This document shows positions 15,744-24,530 of a stretch of DNA of 64,000 bases, piece by piece. The notes under the pieces are model-generated. The model saw only the letters and a program-made list of their open reading frames with translations, made no database searches and had not been told where the DNA came from. Source of the DNA: a bacterium (GTDB lineage: Bacteria; Gemmatimonadota; Gemmatimonadetes; Longimicrobiales; RSA9); NCBI GenBank assembly GCA_003242735.1, contig QGVH01000009.1, positions 1 to 64,000 of the forward strand. The letters run 5' to 3'. The position numbers and the translations under genes were made by a program. The stretch's first letter is position 1, and each line of letters opens with the position of its first letter.

Positions 15744-17405
15744 TCACCTGTTCCCATCGCCGTACCCGTACGTGCTGCCGGCCGAGGATCGCGGCCCGCC
15801 GACACCGCCCAGGTTGTAGAACGGGATCCCACGGGCATCCGCCTCCTGGTAGGGCAGCGGGAACTCGAGCGCCGTCCCGACCGGCAAGTCACCCCACCCG
15901 CGAGCGTCGAAGAACCACACGCCGTAGGTGGTGAACGCCGTCTCCATCCGCTTCTCCCACTTCATCGCCTCCATGATGTTGCCGCACACGGTCGGGCCGT
16001 TCTTCGTGGGCACGCGCGGCACGCACTGGTCTCCGCCCGGCACTGGGTCATCGATGCTCGTCACGACGCCGCTCAACGCGGGCAGGCCGTTCTTCGTCCG
16101 CGTGATGTCGATCAGCGCCGCCGCGGCCGCGATGTTCCCCTGCCGGATGTAGCCTTCGGCCGCCAGCATGTCGTTCTCGGCCTTGGTGAAGAAGGGGAGA
16201 GGACCGACCCGGCCTGCGTCCGAGAGCGCCCGGAACCGGTAGTGATCGTACTGCGAGTTCGCCCAGCCGGGGGTGAGGTTGTCCAGCGACGCCAAACGGT
16301 TGCGGAAGTACTTGCCGCCCGTGGGGGCACCCTGCCCGCCCCGATCCGCGTTCTGTTCCTCTCTCGTGTTCCCCTGCGGGAACCGCAGGTCCGGCGTGAT
16401 GATGAGGAAGTTGGTCCGCTGGTCGCGCGGCGTCGCGAGCCACTGGTCGAACGCACCGCTGATATCCGCCATCCCGATGATGTACGGCGTCATCTGGTGC
16501 CAGTTCGTGTCGCGGAAGTGGAGTGTGCCATCCAGCCACTCGTAATCCCAGCCCGCCCCGGGATCCAGCATGACCTCGAAATCGGAGGTGATCCCGTTCG
16601 TCGCGTCCGCGATCACCGCGCTCCAGTCCACCGCCGCCCGCTCCTCGGGATCCCGCGCCACCGACGCGCGCAGCCTCGCCCGGAACGACCGGATGATCTG
16701 CGCGAAGCGGGCCGGGCTCACCTGCGGCCCCCCGGGGCCGGTCAGCCAGCCGGCTGGCAACGCGGTCATGGCGGGGTGCATCGCGTAGGCGAGGGCCGAG
16801 TCGAGCTGCGCCAGGGCGTACGCGTTGACCTCCTTGTAACCCTCGAGCGGGGGCACCTCCAATGGACCATCCGTATCCCGCGGCACCCCCGCCGAATCGT
16901 ACACGCACGAGAGGTAACCGAGCGCGACGCCGGCCGTGAAATGCGCGAACGCCTTGAGCCGGATCAGGTCTCCCTCGCGCCCGGTGCCGAGGGAGAAGTC
17001 CTCCTGCTTCGCGCGCTGGAGGATGTCGGCGGAGTTGCGCGCGACGAACGACAGGAACTGGAAATCGGCGTACCCTTCCGCGGAGTACGCATTGCCACGG
17101 CTGTTGTCGATCACCTGCCGCGGGATGGCGCCTCGGGGCATGCCGTTGTTCGCGAGCCCTGTCGCGGCGTTCTCGAACGACATCACCGCCATGCTCGTCT
17201 GGAGGCGAGCGATGTCGCCGAGCGTCGCGTTGATGATCGCGCCGAACTGCGCCGACGCCAGACCCTCCACGTCCGCGGGGTTCCCCAACGTGCGGCCGCG
17301 GTCCGGGTGGTTCGGGTTCGTCACCTCCAGGGCGTCGTCGCTGCAGGCCTGGAGCGCCACCACCAGGGTGATCCCTGCAAGGGATGCAACCAGTCGCCTG
17401 AGCAT
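15744..17405 (-). CDS. SusD/RagB-type outer-membrane lipoprotein
   Basis: This 553-residue SusD-like protein is the surface lid lipoprotein that captures nutrients for the SusC channel. The signal ends at the lipobox VVALQACSDD, and the mature start LEVTNPNHPD is typical (family members often read L..tNP.....). Internal regions with helical TPR-like character include LIRLKAFAHFTAGVALGYLS and NDMLAAEGYIRQGNIAAAAALID. The SusD-type C-terminal segment reads IMEAMKWEKRMETAFTTYGVWFFDARGWGDL. The start is the ATG at 17405, since the longer frame is a shadow of the SusC gene. It follows the SusC gene by 26 nt. The transported substrate cannot be inferred; no glycoside hydrolase or peptidase is adjacent. 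Confidence 0.9.
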   Translation of the reverse strand: MLRRLVASLAGITLVVALQACSDDALEVTNPNHPDRGRTLGNPADVEGLASAQFGAIINATLGDIARLQTSMAVMSFENAATGLANNGMPRGAIPRQVIDNSRGNAYSAEGYADFQFLSFVARNSADILQRAKQEDFSLGTGREGDLIRLKAFAHFTAGVALGYLSCVYDSAGVPRDTDGPLEVPPLEGYKEVNAYALAQLDSALAYAMHPAMTALPAGWLTGPGGPQVSPARFAQIIRSFRARLRASVARDPEERAAVDWSAVIADATNGITSDFEVMLDPGAGWDYEWLDGTLHFRDTNWHQMTPYIIGMADISGAFDQWLATPRDQRTNFLIITPDLRFPQGNTREEQNADRGGQGAPTGGKYFRNRLASLDNLTPGWANSQYDHYRFRALSDAGRVGPLPFFTKAENDMLAAEGYIRQGNIAAAAALIDITRTKNGLPALSGVVTSIDDPVPGGDQCVPRVPTKNGPTVCGNIMEAMKWEKRMETAFTTYGVWFFDARGWGDLPVGTALEFPLPYQEADARGIPFYNLGGVGGPRSSAGSTYGYGDGNR

Positions 17406-17431
17406 ATTCCGAGCTCCTTCCTCGTCAGGGA

Positions 17432-20400
17432 TCAGAATCGCGTGCTGATCGCGAACGAGACCGTCCGCGGCTGCGGGAACGTGAACGCGTCGATCGCGTT
17501 GATCAGACCGCTGCCGGCAGCGCCGCCGGAGCTCCCGATCCCGACCTCCGGGTCGAACCCGCTGTAGTCGGTCCAGGTCTTCAGGTTCCGGCCGATCACG
17601 CTCACGGTCCAATCGCCGAACCCGACGCGACCGAGCCGGTACGACAGGGCGACCTCCCGCAGCTTCACGAAGCTCGCGTCCTCCGTCGTGCGGTTGTTCG
17701 GTGCCAGGATGTCGTAGAAGCCGCCGATGCCGCTGCCGCCGCCGGGCCCCGGGCCCGCGCGGTAGTAGTAGCCCACGGGCTTCGCGGTCTCGACCGACTT
17801 GCCGCCCTGATCCACCTCGTGCGAGAGGAAGTCCAGGTAGGACCAGTGCTTGCTCTGGTTCCACACGCTCTGCCCGAACGCCCCTTCCACCAGCGCGTAG
17901 AGCGAGAAGTTCTTGTATTCGATCGTCTGCGAGATGCCGATCCGGTAATCCGGCAGCGCGTGACCCACCGGGCCGAGCTCCGGCGACCCCGTCTCCGGAT
18001 CACGGATGAGGATCGGCAGCCCCCAGCCGAGCGGCACGCCGTACGGCGCCTGATCCGCCGGCAACACCGCGTTCCACAGGTTGTGCGTGATGCCCATGCC
18101 CGGGTTGTTCCCTTCACCGACCCACACGAGCCAGCCCTCGTCGTTCTTCTGGAACGCCTTCCCCGGACCGCACTGCGGCTGGAAGTCCACCGGCAGCTCC
18201 TTGCAGCTCCGCATGAACCGCCGGCCGAAGATCGTGCCGTACCGCAGGCCCTCCTCGATCCGGATGACCTCGCCCGTCGCCTGGAGGTTCGTGCCGATGA
18301 AGAACGGCGGGACGTCCAGCCTCTCGATGACCGTCCGGTTGCGCGTGTAGTTCGCCCGCGCCGTCCACCTCACGCCGTCCGGGTTCGTCAGGATCGGCAC
18401 GGTCAGCGACGCCTCCCACGTCTTGCTCCGCAGCGCGCCCGCGTTCTGCCACTGCCGTGGGAAGCCCGTCGCCACGGAGGTGGGGACCGGGAGGATCTGG
18501 TTGTCCGTCAGGGCGTTGGCGTAGGTGACGCTGAGGTCGATGCGGTTGAACAACTGGAGGTCCGCACCCAGCTCCACTTCCTTCGAGACCTCGGGCCGCA
18601 GCTCCGGATTGCCGAGCGTCTCGGGCGTGAGCGCGCCGCCCGGCTCGATGTTGTACGTCTCGTACTGGGCGTAGTAGTTGGGCGCCTGCCCCGCCGTGCC
18701 GTACGATGCCCTCAACTTGAACGCGCTCACCTGATCCGCGGGGAACCACGGCTCACGGGAGACCAGCCACGCCGCCGAGGCCCGGCCGTAGGTCTGCCAC
18801 CGCCGGCCCGCGCCGAACCGGGAATTGCCGTCCCGCCGAACGGCCAGGTCGAACTCGTACCGGTCCATCAGGTCGAAGAACGCGCCGGCCGAGAAGGATA
18901 TCTGCCTCGTCCGCACCCTCTCGGACGAGATCTCCTCCACCAGCGTCGCGTTCTCCCCCGTCTCCACGTCCTTGACACGCAGGAACCGGCCGGTGAAGTC
19001 GCGGGCGTCGATGTCCTCTTGCTCGAACAACCAGCGGGCGGTGAAGCGCGAGTGTAGCCGGTCGAGCAACTGCGGCCGGACCGTCCCGCCCACGCTGGCG
19101 TTCACCGACTGCGTGTTCCGGGTGCCGTTGAAGATGAGCCCCTCGCTCGTCCGCGGGTTCAGGTTCGTGGTCCGGAATCCGCGGTTGTGGAACTGCTTGT
19201 AGTTGAGGTTCAGCCGATCGAGGTTGACGTTGGCATCGGCCTCGAGCCAGGGCAGCGGCGTGTAGCGGACCGTTCCGCCCGCAAGGATCCGCCAGCGCAC
19301 GTCCTCGCGATCCCGGTTCTCGAACGAGTAGAGCGGGTTCTCGTTCTGCACGCCGCCCGAGCCCAGGTTCGTGCGGATGTACAGTCGGCCGTAGGAGTCA
19401 CGCTGCGTGATGTCCACGATGGCGGGCGTGCGCGTCAGCCGGAACCACCCCGTGCCGCCCTCCTCCTGGTCGGTTCCGTCGAGCGTGGCGCGCGAGAAGT
19501 ACGAGCTGACATCCACCGTCCACTCGTTCCCGATCCGGTGCGTGACGTTCAGCCGTCCGCCCAAGCGCTCGTAGCCCTCGAGTCCCTGGATGGCGCCCGC
19601 GTGCCTCGTGTGGCCCACGCTCGTGTAGAAGCTCGTGGACCCCACTCTCCCCATCATGCTGACGTCGTTGTTCACGAACGGCTTGGGAACGACGAGCTGC
19701 GCGACCGCGTTGTAGGTCTTGCCGGGCCACTTCGTGGCAAGGAACGCGCGTCGGAGGATATCGCCTTGCGTCGTCGACCCCAGGTCGATCGGGAAGCTCA
19801 CGGGCGTGAGCGCGAAATCCCCGGGCACATCGTTCACGCGCTCTTGCTCCGCGCGGTAGTCCACGGTGCGCGAGCAGACGAAGTCGCGGTCCGCCAGGCC
19901 GTCCTGCACACAGAACCGGGTCCCCGTCGGATCCAGCAGATAAGCGTGGTAACGGGCGATGCCGAAGTCGCGCTCGATGTCGTTGAACCCGACCTCGGAG
20001 CGGACGTTGAACGTGACCTGGTCCTGGAGACCACTCGCGCGCTTCGTCGTGATCGAGATGACGCCCGCAGCGGCGCGCGAGCCGAACAGGGTCGATGCCG
20101 CAGCGCCCTTGACGATCTCGACGCTCTCGATGTCCGCCGGGTTCAGGTCCGCGATCCCGCCGCTGATCACGATGCCGTCCACTACGTAGAGCGGCTCCTG
20201 CCCACGATCCTCGCCATTGATGGACGTGGGCCCGCGGAGGATCACCGCCGGCGCAACGCCGGGGCGGCCACTGATGGACGCAATGTTGGCCCCTGCCACC
20301 TTGCCCTGGACCTGGCTGAGCGGGTTGACGGCCGGGACCGGCATCTGCGAGACGTCCACGCGTTCGATGCTGAACGGCACCTTGAGTTGCTCGATGGCGC

Positions 20401-20782
20401 CTCCACTCACGCCGGTCACCACCAGCCCCTGGAGCAGAACGGCCGTCTCCTCGAGCGCGATGTTCGCCGTGACGATCTGCCCTTCGGCCACCTCGACCCG
20501 CCGCGTCGTCGTCGTATAACCGAGCAGCTCCACCTCGAGGACCTGCGGCCCGACGGGAACGCCCCGGATCAGATAGCGCCCCTGGTCGTTGGTGATCGCC
20601 ACTAGGTCGGTCCCCTGGACCACGATCCTGGCGCTGGCCAGCGGCCGCTGTGTCGTGGCATCCAGGATGATCCCCTGGATCGTTCCGGTACGCTGCGCCT
20701 GCGCCGTGCTTGCGCCCGGCCCTCCGAGCAGAAGGACCGCGGCAGCGCCTGCGATCAGCCAATGGCCGATCCGCCCCGTCAT
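17432..20782 (-). CDS. SusC/RagA-type TonB-linked outer-membrane receptor
   Basis: This 1116-residue receptor carries large nutrients across the outer membrane using TonB energy. It has a signal peptide (LIAGAAAVLLLGGPGASTAQA), then a CarboxypepD_reg-like domain (GTIQGIILDATTQRPLASARIVV...RYLIRGVPVGPQVLEVELLGY). A plug domain follows, with SINGEDRGQEPLYVVDGIVI and VEIVKGAAASTLFGSRAAAGVISITTKR, then a beta barrel of about 850 residues ending in the terminal aromatic RTVSFAISTRF. The ATG at 20782 has GGGAGGTCCT just before it. It is first in the SusC-SusD-lipoprotein-DUF4397 unit. A 303-nt gap separates it from a divergent small gene. Confidence 0.94.
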   Translation of the reverse strand: MTGRIGHWLIAGAAAVLLLGGPGASTAQAQRTGTIQGIILDATTQRPLASARIVVQGTDLVAITNDQGRYLIRGVPVGPQVLEVELLGYTTTTRRVEVAEGQIVTANIALEETAVLLQGLVVTGVSGGAIEQLKVPFSIERVDVSQMPVPAVNPLSQVQGKVAGANIASISGRPGVAPAVILRGPTSINGEDRGQEPLYVVDGIVISGGIADLNPADIESVEIVKGAAASTLFGSRAAAGVISITTKRASGLQDQVTFNVRSEVGFNDIERDFGIARYHAYLLDPTGTRFCVQDGLADRDFVCSRTVDYRAEQERVNDVPGDFALTPVSFPIDLGSTTQGDILRRAFLATKWPGKTYNAVAQLVVPKPFVNNDVSMMGRVGSTSFYTSVGHTRHAGAIQGLEGYERLGGRLNVTHRIGNEWTVDVSSYFSRATLDGTDQEEGGTGWFRLTRTPAIVDITQRDSYGRLYIRTNLGSGGVQNENPLYSFENRDREDVRWRILAGGTVRYTPLPWLEADANVNLDRLNLNYKQFHNRGFRTTNLNPRTSEGLIFNGTRNTQSVNASVGGTVRPQLLDRLHSRFTARWLFEQEDIDARDFTGRFLRVKDVETGENATLVEEISSERVRTRQISFSAGAFFDLMDRYEFDLAVRRDGNSRFGAGRRWQTYGRASAAWLVSREPWFPADQVSAFKLRASYGTAGQAPNYYAQYETYNIEPGGALTPETLGNPELRPEVSKEVELGADLQLFNRIDLSVTYANALTDNQILPVPTSVATGFPRQWQNAGALRSKTWEASLTVPILTNPDGVRWTARANYTRNRTVIERLDVPPFFIGTNLQATGEVIRIEEGLRYGTIFGRRFMRSCKELPVDFQPQCGPGKAFQKNDEGWLVWVGEGNNPGMGITHNLWNAVLPADQAPYGVPLGWGLPILIRDPETGSPELGPVGHALPDYRIGISQTIEYKNFSLYALVEGAFGQSVWNQSKHWSYLDFLSHEVDQGGKSVETAKPVGYYYRAGPGPGGGSGIGGFYDILAPNNRTTEDASFVKLREVALSYRLGRVGFGDWTVSVIGRNLKTWTDYSGFDPEVGIGSSGGAAGSGLINAIDAFTFPQPRTVSFAISTRF

Positions 20783-21003
20783 AGGACCTCCCGAGGGTTG
20801 GTGGGTTGGCTCCACGGCACCGCGCCGGTGCGGTGACGCTCTGTGAGACCGATTGGAGACGGACACCCGACACGCTCTGCGCAGCCGCGTTTCACGTCGC
20901 GATCACGCGCCGCGCGCTGCGCCTGCGCGTCGTGCCCGCTCCCCGATGCGCGCATGTTCCCCTGCAACGCGGCTCCGTCACCGCACTGGATTCGAGCGGA
21001 CCG

Positions 21004-21032
21004 TTGACCGGTGGGACGTCCAGGGCTACCGT
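21004..21032 (+). promoter_or_regulatory. Putative promoter for the small plug-like lipoprotein gene
   Basis: TTGACC (21004-21009), a 17-nt spacer and TACCGT (21027-21032) lie 54 nt before the ATG at 21086 on the plus strand. The -35 box matches 5 of 6 and the -10 box has T, A and final T. The remainder of the 20783-21085 gap holds no gene I can support; it must also hold the divergent SusC promoter, which I could not place. Confidence 0.45.
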
Positions 21033-21085
21033 TGTCGGCACCCGACGACTGCCCTCTCACGCCGCTCCCGCTCGCGAGGTCCGCC

Positions 21086-21469
21086 ATGAAACGCCTGCTC
21101 CTCCTCTGCATCCTTTCCGGGATCGTCGGCGCCCTCTCGGGCTGTGCGTCCGGGAGCGCCTCACGCGGAACGGCGCCCGACCGGAGCTTCATCGGGATCG
21201 ACGAGATCCGCCCGTTCGCGCACGGCACCGCGTACCAGGTGATCCGGGCGCTGAGGCCCGAATGGCTCGAGGTGCCGCCCCGCACCCTGGCGCTCGGCGC
21301 GTACCGCCGCGTGTACCTGGACGACCTCTTCCTCGGCGGCCTCGAGGCGCTGGAGCAGATCTCCGCCTCTTCGATCGCCGCGATCTATTTCTTCGACGGC
21401 CCTCGGGCCACGCAGCGCTGGGGGACCGATCACTCGGCCGGAGTGATCCAGATCCGCACCCGGCACTGA
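21086..21469 (+). CDS. Small lipoprotein resembling the second half of a TonB plug domain
   Basis: This is a 127-residue protein with a clear lipoprotein signal (LLLLCILSGIVGALSGC, Cys20). The C-terminal part reads YRRVYLDDLFLGGLEALEQI, SSIAAIYFFDGPRATQRWG and AGVIQIRTRH. This is the pattern of the end of SusC plug domains (VVDG..., IESIEVLKGP.A...YG..A..GVI.ITT). There is no barrel and only half a plug. The ATG at 21086 immediately precedes the signal peptide. It is the only plus-strand gene in this region, divergent from the SusC gene. Function unknown; being lipid-anchored, it could sit beside a receptor at the outer membrane. Confidence 0.72.
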   Translation: MKRLLLLCILSGIVGALSGCASGSASRGTAPDRSFIGIDEIRPFAHGTAYQVIRALRPEWLEVPPRTLALGAYRRVYLDDLFLGGLEALEQISASSIAAIYFFDGPRATQRWGTDHSAGVIQIRTRH

Positions 21470-21896
21470 CTCCCACCCCGCCCCAGCACGGCGCTGGGGA
21501 GGCCGGGGCCTACCCGTCCTTCGGCAGACGTGACCTCGGTTTCTGGCGGATCCGGACTCGACGTGCGTCGAGGTCCGGCCGTATCGCTCGTCCTGCGCGC
21601 CGATGCACCGCGCCCATCGGCGCGGCGCATCAGTCGTCGCGTGGGGAGAGGACTGGAAACCCGACGGCGCAGCCCCACGTCCGTCATGGGACTGCCCCAG
21701 GGATGCAACCGAACCCGGCGGCTCGACCGGGCGACATGGCGTGTTCGTGAAGGAGAACGTCCGAGATCACGGAATCGTGACAGACGACGTCTTAGAGAGG
21801 CGCGAGACGCGGTCCAGTTCCGCCCCGTCGTCTAACCTGGTGGTTGTCACAACCGTGGAGCGCTGCGCAACAGGCAGCGGCGCGCGCAACCGCGCC
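21470..21896. other. Non-coding gap between convergent genes
   Basis: These 427 bp separate the plug-like lipoprotein from the helicase gene; the two converge. I see no credible gene. There is a GC hairpin just after the lipoprotein stop (CCCCAGC at 21481-21487 pairing with GCTGGGG at 21493-21499), without a T run. A small inverted repeat GGTTGTCACAACC lies near 21842-21854. Confidence 0.5.
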
Positions 21897-24455
21897 CTAG
21901 CGCCGGGGCGCGCGGTAGAAGGCCTCGATCTCCGTCCGCAGCGCGTTCCAGGGGCCGGTCCGCACGGGCGCGGGTGGGAGCGATTCGAGGAAGTAACGCC
22001 CATAGCTCCGCGTCACGACGCGGCGGTCCAGCAGCACCACGACGCCCCGGTCGGCCCGCGACCGGATGAGCCTGCCGAAGCCCTGCTTCAGCCGCAACGC
22101 CGCCTGCGGAAGCATGTACTCATAGAACGCGTTTCCGCCGTTGCGCTCGATCGCCTCGACCCGTGCTGCGGTCAGCGGCTCGTTCGGCACCTTGAACGGC
22201 AGCTTGGTGAGGACCAGACCGCGCAGCGGCTCGCCGGGGACGTCAACGCCTTCCCAGAAGGAAGCCACGCCGAGCAACACGCCGCGCCCGCTCGCCGCGA
22301 ACGACTGCACGAGCCGCGAGCGCGGGCCCTCTCCCTGGACGAACAACGGCCACCGTCCGTCCACCCCCCGGCGCCTCAACTCGACGGCGACGGCCCGAAG
22401 CGACCGGTACGAGGTGAACAGCACGAAAACCCCGCCGTCGCTCAGGGCGATGAGCTCCTCGACGATCTCCGCCGTGGCCAGGTCGAACGGCAGGTGGTCA
22501 TCCGCATCCGGCTCCGGCACGTCGGTCGGGATGACGATCCGCGCCTGCGTCGCGTAGTCGAACGGAGACTCGAACAGCGCTTCCCGCACCCGCATCCCTC
22601 CGCCGTCCAGGCCCAGGCGCGAGCGGAGGAAATCGAACCCGTCCCGCGTGGCGAGCGTCGCGGACGTCAACACCGCGCTGTCCATCCGATCGAACAGCGC
22701 CTCTCGCAAGGTGTCTGCGAGATCGATCGGAGCTGCGCGCACCAGCACGTTGGGCTCTTTCGCCCCGCCACCACCGCGTCGCTCGAGCCAGCGCACCAAC
22801 GGCACCGCGTCGCGGCCCGGCAAGAGGGCCACGCGGAGCGCCTCGGCCGTCGCACGGATGCGGTCGGCCGCGGCCTGGAGCTCGAGGAGCTGCTCCTCGA
22901 GTGCAGCTCGCCACCGTGAATCCAGTTCGATCCGTTCCCTGAGCGCGTCCAGTCCCGCCGCGAGCTCGGTCAGGAGGAGCATCAACGACTCGAGAGCGTC
23001 TACCGTCGCATCGTCCGTCGCTCGCTCATCGAGCCGCAGCATGCCCTCGTCCACGCCCGCCACCCGTGCCTCGAGCCGGGAGAACAGTTCTGCCGCCCGA
23101 CGCAGCGCCTGCTCGACGCCCGGCCGGAGCTGCCGTGCGATCCGATCCAGCGCGTCCTGCTGGAGCAGATCGCTGTCGCCGGCGAGCAGCGCCGCCTCCA
23201 CGGCCTGCAACACCCCGCGGCCGCGCCGGTCCAGGCGCGTGAGCAAACGCTCGATCCCACGCCGCGATACGTTGACGCCGAGGTGCGTCGTGGCGGCCTC
23301 CTCGAGGTTGTGGGCTTCGTCGAGCACGACGCGGCGATACGGAGGCAACACGGCCGGCGCCGTGTAGTTGTCCGCCGCCCTCCGCACGGCCAGGTCCGAG
23401 AAGAGGAGGTGATGGTTGACGACGAGAACATCGGCCGCCGCGGCATCACGCCGGGCGCGCTGGTAGAAGCACGCCTCGAAGTGCGGGCACTTGGCCCGTA
23501 GGCATACATCCGATTCGCTCGCGACCTCGTCCCACACCTCCGGCGAAGGCGTGAAGGGCAGGTCTTGTAGCGAGCCGTCCCTTGTGTGCTTCAGCCAGTC
23601 GAGGATCGCTTCCAGCTCGGCGCGCTCCGCGCCGGCGAAGAGCGAGCCCGCTGCAGCCGCGGCGAGGTTCGCGCGCCGGATGGACACGTAGTTGCGCCGG
23701 CCTTTGACCAGCGCGAAGCGGAACGGCTCCCCGAGCGCGCGCCGGAGCAGCGGCAGGTCCTTCGTGACGAGTTGCTCCTGGAGGTTGATGGTGTTGGTGG
23801 AGACCACCGTCCGCTCGCGGTTCAGCACCGCCCACCGGATCGCCGGCAGCAGGTACGCCACGGACTTCCCCGTTCCCGTCCCGGCCTCCGCGAGCGTGAT
23901 CCCGCCTTCGTTGTAGGTGTCCACTACGAGCGCGGCCAGTGCGCGCTGCGCGGGTCTGTCCTCGTAGCCCGCGTGCCACCGGGACAGCGCGCCGCCCGGT
24001 GCGAGGTCCGCCTCCACCGCCGCCCGGTCCAACCGCACCGGCTCTCTGGGCCTGGACGGCTCCAGGACCACGTACAAGTCGCGCGCATCGTTGTCCGTGA
24101 TCGCCAGGCCCACGCCCCTTGCGTGCAGCGCCGCCGCGATCGCCAGGTCCTCCTCCGACGGATCCAGGTCCCCGGAGGGATGATTGTGCACGAGCAGCAT
24201 CCCCGGCTCCGCGTCGCCGGCAGCGGCGGGCACCGCCCACGCGTTGCCCCGGGCGACCACCCGCGGATCACGCACGTCGCCCGCGTCGCCCACTTCACAG
24301 AGGAAGCAGACCTCGTTGCCGCGGGCAGCGGCGATCTCCTCGCGCATGCGGCGCGCGGTCTCCGGTGTCAGGAACAGGATGCGACTCACGCCGGGGTCCT
24401 GGGCGGGGATTTCCGTGGCCGTGCTGCCGTTTGTCGACGGCACGCGAAGATACAC
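21897..24455 (-). CDS. Fusion of RadC-like JAMM domain with DinG/XPD-type superfamily 2 helicase
   Basis: This is an 852-residue protein. Residues 28-133 form an MPN/JAMM-like domain with the full metal signature HNHPSGDLDPSEED (His90, His92, Ser100, Asp103) and a candidate upstream Glu48. Residues of about 165-850 form a DinG-like 5'-3' DNA helicase: Walker A EAGTGTGKS (190-198), DEAH box VVLDEAHNLEE (379-382), motif III-type LTSATL, SFWEGVDVPG and the terminal QGFGRLIRSRAD. The iron-sulphur domain keeps Cys318, Cys323 and Cys329 with E. coli DinG spacing, but the first ligand position (NYxC in DinG) is serine (NYVSIRR, Ser258). The start is uncertain: GTG 24455 is the longest, and a later GTG before SRILFLTPE is possible. 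Likely acts in DNA repair or R-loop removal. Confidence 0.88.
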   Translation of the reverse strand: MYLRVPSTNGSTATEIPAQDPGVSRILFLTPETARRMREEIAAARGNEVCFLCEVGDAGDVRDPRVVARGNAWAVPAAAGDAEPGMLLVHNHPSGDLDPSEEDLAIAAALHARGVGLAITDNDARDLYVVLEPSRPREPVRLDRAAVEADLAPGGALSRWHAGYEDRPAQRALAALVVDTYNEGGITLAEAGTGTGKSVAYLLPAIRWAVLNRERTVVSTNTINLQEQLVTKDLPLLRRALGEPFRFALVKGRRNYVSIRRANLAAAAAGSLFAGAERAELEAILDWLKHTRDGSLQDLPFTPSPEVWDEVASESDVCLRAKCPHFEACFYQRARRDAAAADVLVVNHHLLFSDLAVRRAADNYTAPAVLPPYRRVVLDEAHNLEEAATTHLGVNVSRRGIERLLTRLDRRGRGVLQAVEAALLAGDSDLLQQDALDRIARQLRPGVEQALRRAAELFSRLEARVAGVDEGMLRLDERATDDATVDALESLMLLLTELAAGLDALRERIELDSRWRAALEEQLLELQAAADRIRATAEALRVALLPGRDAVPLVRWLERRGGGGAKEPNVLVRAAPIDLADTLREALFDRMDSAVLTSATLATRDGFDFLRSRLGLDGGGMRVREALFESPFDYATQARIVIPTDVPEPDADDHLPFDLATAEIVEELIALSDGGVFVLFTSYRSLRAVAVELRRRGVDGRWPLFVQGEGPRSRLVQSFAASGRGVLLGVASFWEGVDVPGEPLRGLVLTKLPFKVPNEPLTAARVEAIERNGGNAFYEYMLPQAALRLKQGFGRLIRSRADRGVVVLLDRRVVTRSYGRYFLESLPPAPVRTGPWNALRTEIEAFYRAPRR

Positions 24456-24499
24456 CGAGCCATCCCGGCCGTGCCAGGCGCCGGCCGCCGCAACGAACC

Positions 24500-24522
24500 G
24501 GGGGCGCCGAGCCGGCGCCCCC
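24500..24522 (-). terminator. Strong GC hairpin after the AsnB-like gene
   Basis: A perfect 10-bp stem (GGGGGCGCCG at 24500-24509 and CGGCGCCCCC at 24513-24522) with a 3-nt loop begins 9 nt past the stop at 24531. No T run follows on the minus strand, so it may end transcription with Rho or protect the 3' end. The helicase gene follows. Confidence 0.5.
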
Positions 24523-24530
24523 GCGTACGC

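Noticed and set aside
21530..21835. 101-codon plus-strand frame in the 21470-21896 gap
   Set aside because: Arg-rich, no start context and no domain; treated as non-coding.
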